Shown here: one piece after another, positions 52,960 through 62,778 of the stretch
How positions within the stretch are numbered: position 1 is the stretch's first letter
How the letters are laid out: each line of letters opens with the position of its first letter
Assembly: GCA_963776195.1 (NCBI GenBank)
Contig: CAVZMO010000015.1
Span: forward strand, 167,477 to 231,476
DNA from: CAVZMO01 sp963776195
Lineage (GTDB): Bacteria; Nitrospirota; Thermodesulfovibrionia; Thermodesulfovibrionales; SM23-35
Length of the DNA stretch: 64,000 nt
Direction: 5' to 3'
Program-made: the position numbers and the translations under genes
Notes under the pieces: generated by a model
Database searches by the model: none
What the model saw: only the letters and a program-made list of their open reading frames with translations
Told to the model about the DNA's origin: nothing

Positions 52960-55900
52960 TTGACAGAAGATATCTACGCCATTTTTCAAAGGCCGAAGGA
53001 TCCTACGGATTTTGAGGCTGTGAGGATAAGGCTTGCTTCACCGGAAAAGATCAGGGAGTGGTCTTATGGTGAAGTGAAGAAGCCGGAGACGATAAATTAC
53101 CGTACATTCAAACCGGAAAGGGATGGGCTTTTTTGCGCAAAGATTTTTGGGCCGATAAAGGACTGGGAATGTATTTGCGGCAAGTACAAGAGGATGAAGC
53201 ACAGAGGAGTCGTATGCGATAAATGCGGTGTCGAAGTAATACAGTCCAAAGTGCGTCGTGAACGATTGGGACATATCGAGCTCGCCACCCCTGTCGCACA
53301 CATATGGTTTCTGAAGGGGCTGCCGAGCAGGATCGGCACGTTGCTCGACATGACCATGAGGTCTCTCGAAAAGGTCCTTTACTTCGAAAGCTATGTGATC
53401 ATCGACGCGGGTGATACACCTTTAAAAGAAAAGGAACTGCTCACTGAAGAAGATTACAGAAAGAAGGTTTCCGAGTTCGTAATGAGGTTTAAGGCAGGCA
53501 TGGGTGCAGAGGCTATAAGGGAACTTTTAAGAAGGATCGACCTCGAAGCCCTCTATGTAGAGCTGAAAACAAAGATTCAGGAGGCCGTTTCCATAGGCGT
53601 TAAGAAAAAACTTACGAAGAGACTGAAGGTTGTGGACGCATTCAGAAAATCCGGAAATAAGCCGGAATGGATGATCATGGACGTCATACCGGTCTTACCG
53701 CCCGACCTCAGACCTTTAGTCCCGTTAGAAGGCGGCCGTTTCGCCACTTCGGACCTCAATGATCTCTACAGAAGGGTTATTAACAGGAATAACAGACTGA
53801 AGAGGTTGATGGAACTTAAGGCGCCGAGTGTTATCATAAAAAACGAGAAGAGGATGCTGCAGGAAGCTGTTGATGCACTTTTCGACAACGGCAGGCGGAG
53901 CAGGGTCTTGAAGACCACAACAAAGAGGCCGTTAAAATCTTTAAGTGATATGATTAAGGGCAAACAGGGCAGGTTCAGACAGAACCTCTTGGGAAAACGT
54001 GTCGATTATTCCGGGAGGTCTGTTATTGTTGTCGGTCCGGATCTCAAGCTCCATCAGTGCGGTCTTCCAAAAAGGATGGCCCTGGAGCTCTTCAAACCCT
54101 TTATTTTCAATAAACTCGAAGACAAAGGATATGCAACAACGATAAAAGCAGCAAAAAAACTTGTGGAAAAAGAGAATCCCGAGGTATGGGATGCCCTTGA
54201 AGAGGTGATCAGGGAACATCCGGTGCTCCTTAACCGAGCCCCTACCTTGCACAGACTCGGCATCCAGGCATTCGACCCCGTCCTTGTAGAGGGTAAAGCC
54301 ATAAAATTGCATCCCCTCGTCTGTACCGCTTTTAATGCGGACTTTGACGGAGACCAGATGGCGGTCCATGTGCCCCTCTCGATAGAGGCTCAAATAGAGG
54401 CAAGGGTTCTCATGATGTCTGTTAATAATATCCTTTCTCCTGCTAACGGAAAACCGATAGTCGTTCCGACCCAGGATATGGTTCTTGGTATTTACTTCCT
54501 CATGAAGGAGAGAAAAGGCGCAAAGGGTGAAAGGATAAAATATTCCGATGAAGCAATTGCAAAGATTAAAGATCCTACGGAGAAATTAGGAGCAAAGATA
54601 AATGGGAAATATTTAACTCCCGATGATGTAAGAATAGCGTATGATTCCGGGCAGTTGAGTGAGCATGCAAAAATAGAAGTGAAAATGAACGGTGAGTTTG
54701 TTGAGACAACGGTCGGCAGGGTCATATTCAGTGAAATTCTGCCTCCGGGCGTTCCGTTTTCCATGATCAATAAGGATATGACAAAGAAGGAACTGGGCAA
54801 GATAATAGAATTCGTATACAAAAGGTCCGGCAAACGAAATACCGTTGTGTTCCTGGACAATCTCGAGGCGCTCGGGTTTAAATACGCAACAAAATCAGGT
54901 GTGTCCATATCCATGGCTGATATGCACATACCGTCAAAGAAAGCAGAACTTATCCGGAATGCCGAACAGGAGGTCATCGAGGTTCGGAGGCAGTATGCAG
55001 ACGGACTTATCACGCACGGTGAGCGATATAACAAGGTAATTGACATATGGGCTAACGTGACCGAGAAGGTGGCTGAAGAAATGATGAAAGAACTCGGCGC
55101 TGATGACGAGAAGACCTTTACCGAAGAAGAACTCAAGGATCGAAGGTCTTTTAACAGTGTCTTTATGATGGCCGATTCCGGTGCAAGGGGAAGCACCGCT
55201 CAGATACGTCAGCTTGCGGGCATGAGGGGGCTGATGGCGAAACCCTCCGGTGAGATCATAGAAACACCGATAACTGCAAACTTTAGAGAGGGGTTGACCC
55301 CCTTGCAGTACTTCATATCCACCCACGGAGCAAGAAAAGGTCTTGCCGATACGGCTTTAAAGACCGCAAATTCAGGGTATCTTACGAGGAGACTTGTCGA
55401 TGTTGCGCAGGATGTCATCATCACAGAGGATGATTGTGGAACAACCGACGGGATCATCGTAAATTCCCTTGTAGAAGGCGGAGAGATAATACAACCTTTA
55501 GAGGAGAGGATTATCGGAAGAACCGCTGTTGAGGATATCAAGGACCCTCTGACCAAAGAGGTTGTCATCAAGAGGAATCAGGAAATAGATGAGGAAATAA
55601 CGCAGAAGATTATTGATGCCGGAATAGACAGGGTCAAGATAAGGTCGGTCCTTACCTGTCAGTCAAAGTTCGGTGTCTGTACGAAGTGTTATGGAAGGGA
55701 CCTTGGAAGAGGTGAGGTTGTGGAAAAAGGCGAATCCGTCGGGATAGTCGCCGCACAATCTATCGGGGAGCCGGGCACACAGCTTACCATGAGGACATTC
55801 CATATCGGCGGCGCGGCTTCAAAAGTGGTAGAACAGACGATACTGCAGGCAAAAAATTCAGGCACGATAAAATTTGTAAACATAAACACGGTAAAAAACA

Positions 55901-57144
55901 GGGAAGGCCTTCTCGTTGTCATGAACAGAAATGGAAGCATTGCGATTGCGGACTCGAAGGGAAGGGAAAAAGAGAAATACTCTGTTGTTTATGGCGCAAA
56001 GCTGATGGTCGAAGACGGCCGAAAGGTTGACATAGGGCAGAAACTTGTTGAATGGGATCCATACTCCACCCCGATCCTTACGGAACTTGGCGGCAGAATA
56101 GCCCATGGAGATATAACCGAAGGGGCAACAGTAAAGGAAGAGGTGGATGAGGTAACGGGACTTTCCCATAAAGTTATCATCGACTACCCCGCCAACATGA
56201 GGCCGAGAATCTCGATCAAAGATGAGCACGGCAAAGCGACCCTTAAGATACCCGGTACGAATGTACTTGCAAGGTACCTTCTGCCGTCGGGAGCCCATAT
56301 ACTCGTCGATAAGAACGATATCGTATACCCTGGAGATATACTCGCCAAGATACCGAGAGAGACCACAAAGACGAAGGACATCACAGGTGGTCTTCCGAGG
56401 GTCGCTGAACTCTTTGAGGCGAGACGTCCGAAGGAGCAGGCAATGGTTACCGAGATAGACGGCATGGTCGAGTTTAGGGGCGCCCATAAAGGGATGCGTG
56501 TTGTTGTCGTTCGGGGCGGAGATGAGACGAGAGAGTATCTGATCCCGAAAGGCAAGCACGTCGGCGTTCATGAGGGTGACTGGGTAAGAGCAGGCGAACC
56601 CCTTATGGATGGCGCGGTGAACCCCCACAATATCCTTGATATCCTCGGACCTCAGGAACTCCAGAGATACCTTGTTGATGAAGTGCAGAAAGTATATAGG
56701 CTGCAGGGTGTCACGATCAATGACAAACATATAGAGGTAATTGTCAGGCAGATGATGAAGAAGGTCAGGGTAGAAGACCCCGGAGATACTAACTTCCTGA
56801 TCAGTGAACAGGTGGACAGAAGGCTCTTCCAGGAAGAGAATGTGAGAGTGAAGGCGATGGGCGGGACCCCGGCACAGGGTAAACCCTTATTGCTCGGTAT
56901 AACCAAAGCATCGCTTACCACGGACAGTTTTGTTTCAGCCGCATCATTCCAGGAAACAACGAGGGTTCTTACGGAGGCTGCCATAAGTGGCGCTGTGGAT
57001 GAACTCAGAGGACTTAAAGAGAATGTCATTATGGGGAGAATCATTCCCGCGGGTACCGGGATGCCGAGATATCGAAACACGTTTGTGAAGCGGGAATTTG
57101 CTCCGCCGCTCCCCGAACCACAGGTCGAAGAACAAAACGCTTAA
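52960..57144 (+). CDS. rpoC: DNA-directed RNA polymerase subunit beta'
   Basis: A 1394-residue beta' subunit, intact. The catalytic Mg site is NADFDGDQMAVH (about residue 460). The first zinc site is CICGKYKR…CDKCG near 70-90, the second is CQSKFGVCTKCYG. TTG 52960, one base after the rpoB stop with AAGGGGGAG upstream, is the start; a longer frame into rpoB is rejected. Confidence 0.97.
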   Translation: MTEDIYAIFQRPKDPTDFEAVRIRLASPEKIREWSYGEVKKPETINYRTFKPERDGLFCAKIFGPIKDWECICGKYKRMKHRGVVCDKCGVEVIQSKVRRERLGHIELATPVAHIWFLKGLPSRIGTLLDMTMRSLEKVLYFESYVIIDAGDTPLKEKELLTEEDYRKKVSEFVMRFKAGMGAEAIRELLRRIDLEALYVELKTKIQEAVSIGVKKKLTKRLKVVDAFRKSGNKPEWMIMDVIPVLPPDLRPLVPLEGGRFATSDLNDLYRRVINRNNRLKRLMELKAPSVIIKNEKRMLQEAVDALFDNGRRSRVLKTTTKRPLKSLSDMIKGKQGRFRQNLLGKRVDYSGRSVIVVGPDLKLHQCGLPKRMALELFKPFIFNKLEDKGYATTIKAAKKLVEKENPEVWDALEEVIREHPVLLNRAPTLHRLGIQAFDPVLVEGKAIKLHPLVCTAFNADFDGDQMAVHVPLSIEAQIEARVLMMSVNNILSPANGKPIVVPTQDMVLGIYFLMKERKGAKGERIKYSDEAIAKIKDPTEKLGAKINGKYLTPDDVRIAYDSGQLSEHAKIEVKMNGEFVETTVGRVIFSEILPPGVPFSMINKDMTKKELGKIIEFVYKRSGKRNTVVFLDNLEALGFKYATKSGVSISMADMHIPSKKAELIRNAEQEVIEVRRQYADGLITHGERYNKVIDIWANVTEKVAEEMMKELGADDEKTFTEEELKDRRSFNSVFMMADSGARGSTAQIRQLAGMRGLMAKPSGEIIETPITANFREGLTPLQYFISTHGARKGLADTALKTANSGYLTRRLVDVAQDVIITEDDCGTTDGIIVNSLVEGGEIIQPLEERIIGRTAVEDIKDPLTKEVVIKRNQEIDEEITQKIIDAGIDRVKIRSVLTCQSKFGVCTKCYGRDLGRGEVVEKGESVGIVAAQSIGEPGTQLTMRTFHIGGAASKVVEQTILQAKNSGTIKFVNINTVKNREGLLVVMNRNGSIAIADSKGREKEKYSVVYGAKLMVEDGRKVDIGQKLVEWDPYSTPILTELGGRIAHGDITEGATVKEEVDEVTGLSHKVIIDYPANMRPRISIKDEHGKATLKIPGTNVLARYLLPSGAHILVDKNDIVYPGDILAKIPRETTKTKDITGGLPRVAELFEARRPKEQAMVTEIDGMVEFRGAHKGMRVVVVRGGDETREYLIPKGKHVGVHEGDWVRAGEPLMDGAVNPHNILDILGPQELQRYLVDEVQKVYRLQGVTINDKHIEVIVRQMMKKVRVEDPGDTNFLISEQVDRRLFQEENVRVKAMGGTPAQGKPLLLGITKASLTTDSFVSAASFQETTRVLTEAAISGAVDELRGLKENVIMGRIIPAGTGMPRYRNTFVKREFAPPLPEPQVEEQNA

Positions 57145-57156
57145 GACATAAGTAAT

Positions 57157-57188
57157 CAGGCGTGGGGAGAAGTCTTCCCCCGCGCCTG
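57157..57188 (+). terminator. Hairpin after rpoC
   Basis: CAGGCG-TGGGGA…TCCCCC-GCGCCTG forms a strong GC-rich stem shortly after the rpoC stop. No T run follows, so termination may need Rho, or it may only stabilise the 3' end. Confidence 0.6.
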
Positions 57189-57205
57189 ATACCAACTTAA
57201 AAAAT

Positions 57206-57667
57206 ATGAAATTCATCGCTGATGCCATGCTCGGAAGGCTCGCGAGGTGGCTGAGGTTTTTAGGGTTTGATACCCTCTATTATGCGGGAATAAGCGACAG
57301 CAGGATTATCAGGATCGCCAGAGAGCAGGACAGGATTATCTTAACAAGAGATACCCGATTAATCCAGGTCAAAGGGCTTAAGAATTATCTCCTCCTTACA
57401 TCGAACGATCCCTTCAAACAACTCCTTGAGGTGATAGACTCGTTAAAATTGAGACGGTTTGATCTGCTTGGCAGGTGCGTCAAATGCAATGGCCGGCTTG
57501 CAGAGGTGTTCGATAAGGTGGAGATAAGAGACTCCGTCCCGGAATTTGTGGCCCTCCACTACAACAATTTTCTGAAATGCGGAGATTGTGGTAAAATTTA
57601 TTGGGAAGGATCACATCCAAAGAAATTCAAGGAGAAGGTTGGTGAGATTTTAGAGGCTGCTTCTTGA
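57206..57667 (+). CDS. Mut7-C RNase-domain protein (DUF82)
   Basis: A 153-residue protein with a PIN-like Mut7-C domain: FIADAMLGRLARWLRFLGFDT, RIILTRDTRL (acidic residues), and a C-terminal zinc ribbon (CVKCNG … CGDCG). The family is predicted to cut RNA. It lies 62 bases after rpoC, 18 bases past the hairpin end. Confidence 0.9.
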   Translation: MKFIADAMLGRLARWLRFLGFDTLYYAGISDSRIIRIAREQDRIILTRDTRLIQVKGLKNYLLLTSNDPFKQLLEVIDSLKLRRFDLLGRCVKCNGRLAEVFDKVEIRDSVPEFVALHYNNFLKCGDCGKIYWEGSHPKKFKEKVGEILEAAS

Positions 57668-57732
57668 CAGCACCGGGCCGGATATGCAAAATAAATATAG
57701 AAATAAATATAAAAACAAAGGGAGTGTGAATT

Positions 57733-57930
57733 ATGCCGATTTTTGAATATACGTGTAACGCGTGCAATGAAATGTTTGCCCTTCTTCAGTGGGCTACGGA
57801 AGAAAAAGATACTTTGTGTCCCAAATGCGGCTCAAAGGATGTTAAGAAAGTTCTTTCGTCCTTTAGCTGCTCGTCTGATTCAGGGTCGTCCTCAGGTGGC
57901 TCCCATTCCGGGTTCGGCGGAGGCGGCTGA
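57733..57930 (+). CDS. FmdB-type zinc ribbon protein
   Basis: A 65-residue protein: an N-terminal CxxC…CxxC zinc ribbon (YTCNACNEMF … CPKCGSKD) with the FmdB start MPIFEYTC, then a Ser/Gly-rich tail (SSDSGSSSGGSHSGFGGGG). FmdB-type proteins are often regulatory; the role here is unknown. GGGAGTG precedes the ATG. Confidence 0.9.
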   Translation: MPIFEYTCNACNEMFALLQWATEEKDTLCPKCGSKDVKKVLSSFSCSSDSGSSSGGSHSGFGGGG

Positions 57931-58002
57931 AGGCCTTCCTTCTGCTAAACCTTGCGTTTAGCCCCATAAGCTGAAAAGCTTTTAAATATCAATCAGTTAT
58001 CG

Positions 58003-58047
58003 GAAGGCGCAGTCAGGGATGTCATAGAATCGCAATACTGCGCCTTC
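58003..58047 (+). terminator. Probable terminator after fmdB-like gene
   Basis: GAAGGCGCAG pairs with CTGCGCCTTC at 58038-58047, around a loop of about 25 bases; TTTGCTTCTT follows. The long loop makes it a weaker candidate than classic terminators. Confidence 0.5.
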
Positions 58048-58146
58048 TTTGCTTCTTCCAAGATCCTTACTCTTCAAGTTAAAGAAATAGACTATTCAGT
58101 TCATTGCTTATGTGACAATATAGGGGGCACTGCCCGTAAGGTTTAC

Positions 58147-58827
58147 ATGGAAAGTTATGGAGTGCTTTTCAGTCGGTCACCACAATACTCACGGAAACAA
58201 ATGCTCTCGATCACCCGGATCATTCTGTGGAGTACAAGTGGTATTTGTAACAAAGGCACAAATGCGAACCATGCTCCCCCCGACTGCAAGACTAAAGACC
58301 TGACCCCCGTTGGTCCCTCAAGTGAAAAGAACAGAAACAAAGTTATCGAAGGAAGGTTGACGGTCAGGCCGCTGCCGGATGTGGTCCCGGGTTTCCAGCT
58401 AACTTACTTCGGGACAACCGGAAAAGGCAATACGGATAAAAAGCCCGGTTGGACTACCAATATCGCTTTCGGAAGTTATGAATCCGAGCCCGTTGTTCTG
58501 ACCGGTCAGTATTATTGGGGCAAGGGCCAGCAAAACGGCGCTAACGAGACCGAGAAAGACGGATATTCCTTATTCACAGAATTAAAGCTCTACAACATGT
58601 TCAAAAATCCCGTCAACAGATTCAGCATGATCGGAAGATATGACCATTTCGATCCTAACACGAACAATAAAGATGACGAGAACACAAGGTACATAGCCGG
58701 CGTCGCATATTATCTGGATAAACCGCACAAAAATATGGTACTGCTCGATTATGACACCGTGAACTATAAGCAAGCGGGAAAATCTGACGATAAGAGAGTA
58801 CAGCTTACCCTGCAGGTTGCTTTTTAA
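58147..58827 (+). pseudogene. C-terminal fragment of an outer-membrane porin
   Basis: 226 residues. From about residue 65 there are alternating beta strands with aromatic girdles (GRLTVRPLPDVVPGFQLTYFG, YYWGKGQQNGA, YSLFTELKLYNMF) and a C-terminal VQLTLQVAF ending in Phe, as in outer-membrane barrels. The N-terminal 60 residues lack a signal peptide and read as unlikely sequence. It is therefore probably the 3' part of a porin gene, decayed or shifted at its 5' side. A strong terminator follows. Confidence 0.6.
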
Positions 58828-58860
58828 CGCCAAATAAAAAGCACTGCTTAACCCTTCTTA

Positions 58861-58889
58861 GCCCTCCCGATGGGGAGGGCACTTTTTTT
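58861..58889 (+). terminator. Intrinsic terminator after porin fragment
   Basis: GCCCTCCC/GGGAGGGC stem with GATG loop followed by ACTTTTTTT. Its strength suggests the porin gene was expressed. Confidence 0.88.
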
Positions 58890-59048
58890 ATACATTGATT
58901 CAGAAAATAATGAGTAAAAAGCAGGAATTTTTCTTCGATGTTGCCTTGCGTCAAAGTAATATCAAAATTTACTGCAATGTAAATGTAACCTTTCTTTCAT
59001 AATCCTGTAATATTGTCTTGCTAAACTCATATAAAAAAGGAGGTGAAA

Positions 59049-59249
59049 ATGAATACCCTTATATCAAATCGAGATCAGGCAACGGTGAGGTTTACAGATT
59101 ACGATAAGGCATGTCCCTACAATGGTATCAATGCCTGTATGGCCTCTTTCTCTTTAATGGCAATCGATACAAAAAGAGATAATTGTTGCAGTACAGACGA
59201 CTATGATAATTGTCCAATCTTCCTCTCAAAGGTCTTAAGGAGAAGATGA
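59049..59249 (+). CDS. Small Cys-containing protein (unrecognised)
   Basis: A 66-residue protein with cysteines at ACPYNGINAC, NCCSTDDYDNCPIFL. AAGGAGGTGAAA precedes ATG 59049, a very strong ribosome binding site, so it is probably expressed; GTG 59043 is an alternative start. Four or five Cys in pairs suggest a metal site or disulfides. I do not recognise the family. It stands alone. Confidence 0.6.
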   Translation: MNTLISNRDQATVRFTDYDKACPYNGINACMASFSLMAIDTKRDNCCSTDDYDNCPIFLSKVLRRR

Positions 59250-59767
59250 GATGTCCGGTCAGAGACATTCAGGATATCCATCCTGATATGTCTCAGCAGA
59301 CACTTCGAGATGTGCCATTTCTATATTTCACAGCTTCAGGAGTCGAAGAGCTCTCTTACTATCTCTATCCGTAAATCCCATAAAATATTTAACACAGCGA
59401 TATACGTTATCGATCTTATAGAACCATACATCTACTATAGTGGGGGAAAATAACGGCTTCTCACAGTAGTCGACAAAAACATCAATTTTCTATATCTGTT
59501 TAGTCACTATTCTACTAAAAAGAACTCAGAAGATTAGTGGAGTGACTTTCCATTTGAATGACGCATAACCAAAAACTGGCAGGGCATTGAATACGAGAAG
59601 AAATATAGGTTTCCCAGAATAAATGTCGCAAGATGAAGCATTCTCAAACAGGATTACCTGGTTCACCTACAAACAGGGGGAAATGGATGATGAAGAAAAT
59701 TAATGATTGTGAAAAGAAATGAACGCCTGCCATGAGGAAGGTTTCAGAGACTTAGCCCTAAATCAAT
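59250..59767. other. Intergenic region, no gene recognised
   Basis: About 520 AT-rich bases without a convincing coding frame, tRNA or hairpin. It separates the Cys-rich mini-gene from the HEAT membrane gene on the other strand. Confidence 0.4.
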
Positions 59768-60670
59768 TTAATTGTTGATATTCTTTAACGCCTCTTTCAA
59801 TTCGCCAAGAACAACTGCTGCATTGTTGCGAACATCACTATCTTCATCATTCATTGCACTTGTTAAAGGTTCTATCGCTCGACTATCTTTCAATTTACCC
59901 AGAGCCAATGTGGCATTTTTTCGGACACCACTATCTGCATCCTTTAAGGCAGCTATGAGAGGCAGCACTGCACGATTATCTTTAAATTCGCCAAGCACTG
60001 TAGAAGCAGTCATTCGGACACCACTATCTCTATCCTTCAAGGCAGTTATTAAAGGTTCTACTGCACGATTATCTTTAAATTCACCCAATTTATAAATTGC
60101 ACTTATTCGAGCCAAGCTATCTTCATTTTTAAGAACTGATATCTGCCGTGATACAATAAAAGATTTTATTGGCCTAAAATCATTGGTGAAGTTGTCGATA
60201 TTCTTAGTGATGCTATCGCTGATTTTATTACTTAATCTTGGTGCGTTATGGTCATAGAGAGCATTAGACCAATCAACAAATTGAATGTATAGAATCAACA
60301 AAACCATAAACGATAATGCCAGTACAAGCATTCCTTTTACATACACACGTTTTTCATGGCGTTTTTTAAATATACGGGTGTAGAGCTTACCTGCTTCATA
60401 GGACAATGTGCCACCTTTATATGTCGCTTTTGCATCGTCGAACAATTTGGTATCATAGACGTACCAAAGTAAGCAGGATGCAATGAATAGCCCTTCAGAC
60501 ACAGGGGTACCGAAGATTGCGATTTGGGAACCATCACTGTATATAAAGAGACCCCACACCAAGATGCCAGTTGTTATCCAAAAGCCCACTATTGCTCCAG
60601 CCACCTTTGATACCTTCGAGATAATAATTTGAACAACGATTGCGCCGATAATTACTGGATTGACTATCAT
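59768..60670 (-). CDS. Membrane protein with C-terminal HEAT repeats
   Basis: A 300-residue protein. The N-terminal half has two or three membrane segments (PVIIGAIVVQIIISKVSKVA, IVGFWITTGILVWGLFIY and GMLVLALSFMVLLILYIQFV). The C-terminal third has four HEAT/PBS-lyase-type repeats, each with E(K)FKDNRAVEPLITALKD-like units and DxxVR cores. It may anchor a protein scaffold at the inner membrane. AGGAG before ATG 60670 supports the start over 60730. Function unknown. Confidence 0.75.
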   Translation of the reverse strand: MIVNPVIIGAIVVQIIISKVSKVAGAIVGFWITTGILVWGLFIYSDGSQIAIFGTPVSEGLFIASCLLWYVYDTKLFDDAKATYKGGTLSYEAGKLYTRIFKKRHEKRVYVKGMLVLALSFMVLLILYIQFVDWSNALYDHNAPRLSNKISDSITKNIDNFTNDFRPIKSFIVSRQISVLKNEDSLARISAIYKLGEFKDNRAVEPLITALKDRDSGVRMTASTVLGEFKDNRAVLPLIAALKDADSGVRKNATLALGKLKDSRAIEPLTSAMNDEDSDVRNNAAVVLGELKEALKNINN

Positions 60671-61265
60671 GGTTCTCCTCCTTTCTATAGTTTTGTCCCG
60701 ATGTGCAGAGAAGTCGTTTATAGGCGACAATGCCGCCTTTTCTTTAATTTCATTTTTCTATTCGTACAATAATTATACGAACTTCCTGTTCCCTGTGATC
60801 ATAGACAGAATGTAGCATAAACGAGGAATTGTTGCAAAACAATAAACAACCAAAATCAGTGTGAAGAGGTTGTCCCGTTTCGCATTATGTTCGTATTACC
60901 AGAAAAAGCGAAATTCGTATAACATATTTGTTGTCTTACACTATCAATTATGCGTTAAAATCACCACAACCGTATCATTCTCTTTGGTTGTAGATTTCAG
61001 GAAGTAGTTTTGCCCAATCAGAAGTGGCTGACTACTCGATACCGCCGCGGAGCGGTTTGGTTCTCCGGGGCGTAATATTTAGCAGCTCAAAGAGCTTTTA
61101 TCTGTGCAATACATTTGCTGAAACAAACGGTCAAGAAGATAATATATTCGTGCCTATTCGAATCACAAATAAGGCAACCCGTATACGCAGGGGTAACATA
61201 CCCACGCTTTACATTTCAAACGGCTCGCAGTATCCTTATAAGAATCTCATTAAGGAGGCTTTATA
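60671..61265. other. Intergenic region upstream of OmpA gene
   Basis: About 595 bases. The stretch at 61024-61265 is open in two frames but has no ribosome binding site and no recognisable protein pattern. A small GC-rich hairpin (CCGCCGCGGAGCGG, near 61042) is the only structure. The ompA promoter should lie here. Confidence 0.35.
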
Positions 61266-62099
61266 ATGAACAAGGTTATTGCCGTAATTTTATGCATGTT
61301 GTTTGTGTTGGTCGGTTTAAACGTCTCCGCCGCCGAAAAAGATAGACAAGGGAGCAAAGACCACCCCCTGCTGACGAGGATGCCGGATTTTTATATCAAC
61401 GATTACAGTGAAAAGGATTTTGATAAACAAGAATTCATTATCCAGAACGGCAAAAAAGTCTCCGTAGAAGGCCATAAGTATTATATACAATATGACCTCA
61501 ACCAGGGTGCCAAGGGGCCGGGAGACCTCAAGGTGGTCCGAAATATCGAAAACGCACTCACAAAAATAGGGGGCAAGGTACTGTTTGAAGGTGAACGCCC
61601 CTGGCAATCCACTATCAAGCTTGAGAAAGACGGCAAAGAAACATGGGTGGCTGTAAGGGCTTACCCGACCTTGTACAGACTCACCATTGTTGAAAGAGAA
61701 GTCATGAAGCAGGAGGTCGAGGCCAACGCCGAGGCGATGGGCAACGACATCAATACGACGGGCCATGTCTCAATATACGGCATATATTTCGACACCGGGA
61801 AGGCCGAGATAAAGCCCGAATCCGACGCGGCGATAGCCGAGATTGCCAAACTCCTCAAAAACAACAGCGCGCTTAAGGTCTATGTCGTCGGCCATACCGA
61901 CAACGTGGGATCTTTCGACGCCAACATGAAACTCTCAAAAGATCGCGCCGTCGCCGTGACTAATTCGCTTATATCGAAATACGGCATAGCCTCATCAATG
62001 CTTAAGGCATACGGGGTAAGTTCACTGAACCCCATAGCCTCCAATAAAACCGAAGAAGGAAAGGCCAAAAACAGGCGTGTGGAACTTGTAGAGCAGTAG
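61266..62099 (+). CDS. OmpA-family outer-membrane protein
   Basis: A 277-residue protein. Signal peptide MNKVIAVILCMLFVLVGLNVSAAEK, then a DUF4892-like N-terminal domain with IQYDLNQGAKGPGDL, and a C-terminal OmpA domain (about residues 160-275): IYFDTGKAEIKPESDAAIAE, VVGHTDNVGS and NRRVELVEQ, which bind peptidoglycan. ATTAAGGAGG precedes the ATG. Confidence 0.9.
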   Translation: MNKVIAVILCMLFVLVGLNVSAAEKDRQGSKDHPLLTRMPDFYINDYSEKDFDKQEFIIQNGKKVSVEGHKYYIQYDLNQGAKGPGDLKVVRNIENALTKIGGKVLFEGERPWQSTIKLEKDGKETWVAVRAYPTLYRLTIVEREVMKQEVEANAEAMGNDINTTGHVSIYGIYFDTGKAEIKPESDAAIAEIAKLLKNNSALKVYVVGHTDNVGSFDANMKLSKDRAVAVTNSLISKYGIASSMLKAYGVSSLNPIASNKTEEGKAKNRRVELVEQ

Positions 62100-62329
62100 G
62101 ATGTGATAATCAAAAGGGGGCGGTTGCCGCATAGAAACGGAGCCGTCCCCTGCTTTACCCTGCGGAAAGACCTTCACTTGTAAAAAAGATTGGATTTGTG
62201 GCTCAGTCCATTTATTTACATAAGAAACAAATGCTGGTCCTCATTTGACTGTTATTTGTTTTGATTTGAAAGACTCTCTATACATAAATTTCAGCGTATT
62301 TAGTCCCGAGAGTTACAGAAGGGTCAGGT

Positions 62330-62554
62330 CTACACATTGCACAAATTAAGCGCCTCTCTCACTCTTTCCACCTTCTTTCTAAGCCGCACATTCTGTGAAA
62401 GAGCTGATTCAAACCGGCGACTCGCCTGTGATACTGCCGATTCCTTGATGCCGAACTGCCTCCCAATCTCCTTGAGCGAAAGGCCGCTGAACCTGTGACT
62501 CAAATAGATAATGGCCTTCTTCGCCTGCGTTAAGTAGAATTTGGGGTCTACCAT
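62330..62554 (-). pseudogene. C-terminal remnant of a RAYT (REP-associated transposase)
   Basis: The 74 residues contain KAIIYLSHRFSGLSLKEIGRQFGIKESAVSQASRRFESAL, the DnaA-like helix-turn-helix found at the end of some RAYT transposases. The catalytic Y1 domain upstream is missing, so only the tail remains. It lies next to the IS110 left end. Confidence 0.65.
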
Positions 62555-62605
62555 AGGATTTATGCAGGTGACTATGCAGCTTTGTTTGTGTTATAAATCT
62601 GCTTA

Positions 62606-62676
62606 GCGGGGGTGTGGCTTGTGGGGTCAGTGGCCTGTTCATTCAGGCTCACTTGAGTCTGAAATGCCGCCCCCGC
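62606..62676 (+). ncRNA. Candidate IS110 bridge RNA structure
   Basis: GCGGGGG (62606-62612) pairs with CCCCCGC (62670-62676), with TGTGGC/GCCG extension, enclosing a second hairpin TTCAGGCTC/GAGTCTGAA near 62642-62663. It lies 100-170 bases upstream of the transposase start, where IS110 elements encode their bridge RNA. Confidence 0.5.
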
Positions 62677-62778
62677 CATCTGCGTCATCCTCAAAAGGGT
62701 CGACCGGGATGGTGCCTAAAGTGGCTCTGTAAGTAGACGAGACCTGAGGATGAACATCTTGTCTGCAAAGGAGCCTAT

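Noticed and set aside
61024..61266. Open frame of 80 codons just before the OmpA gene
   Set aside because: No ribosome binding site, no recognisable pattern, and a second open frame overlaps it; likely promoter region.
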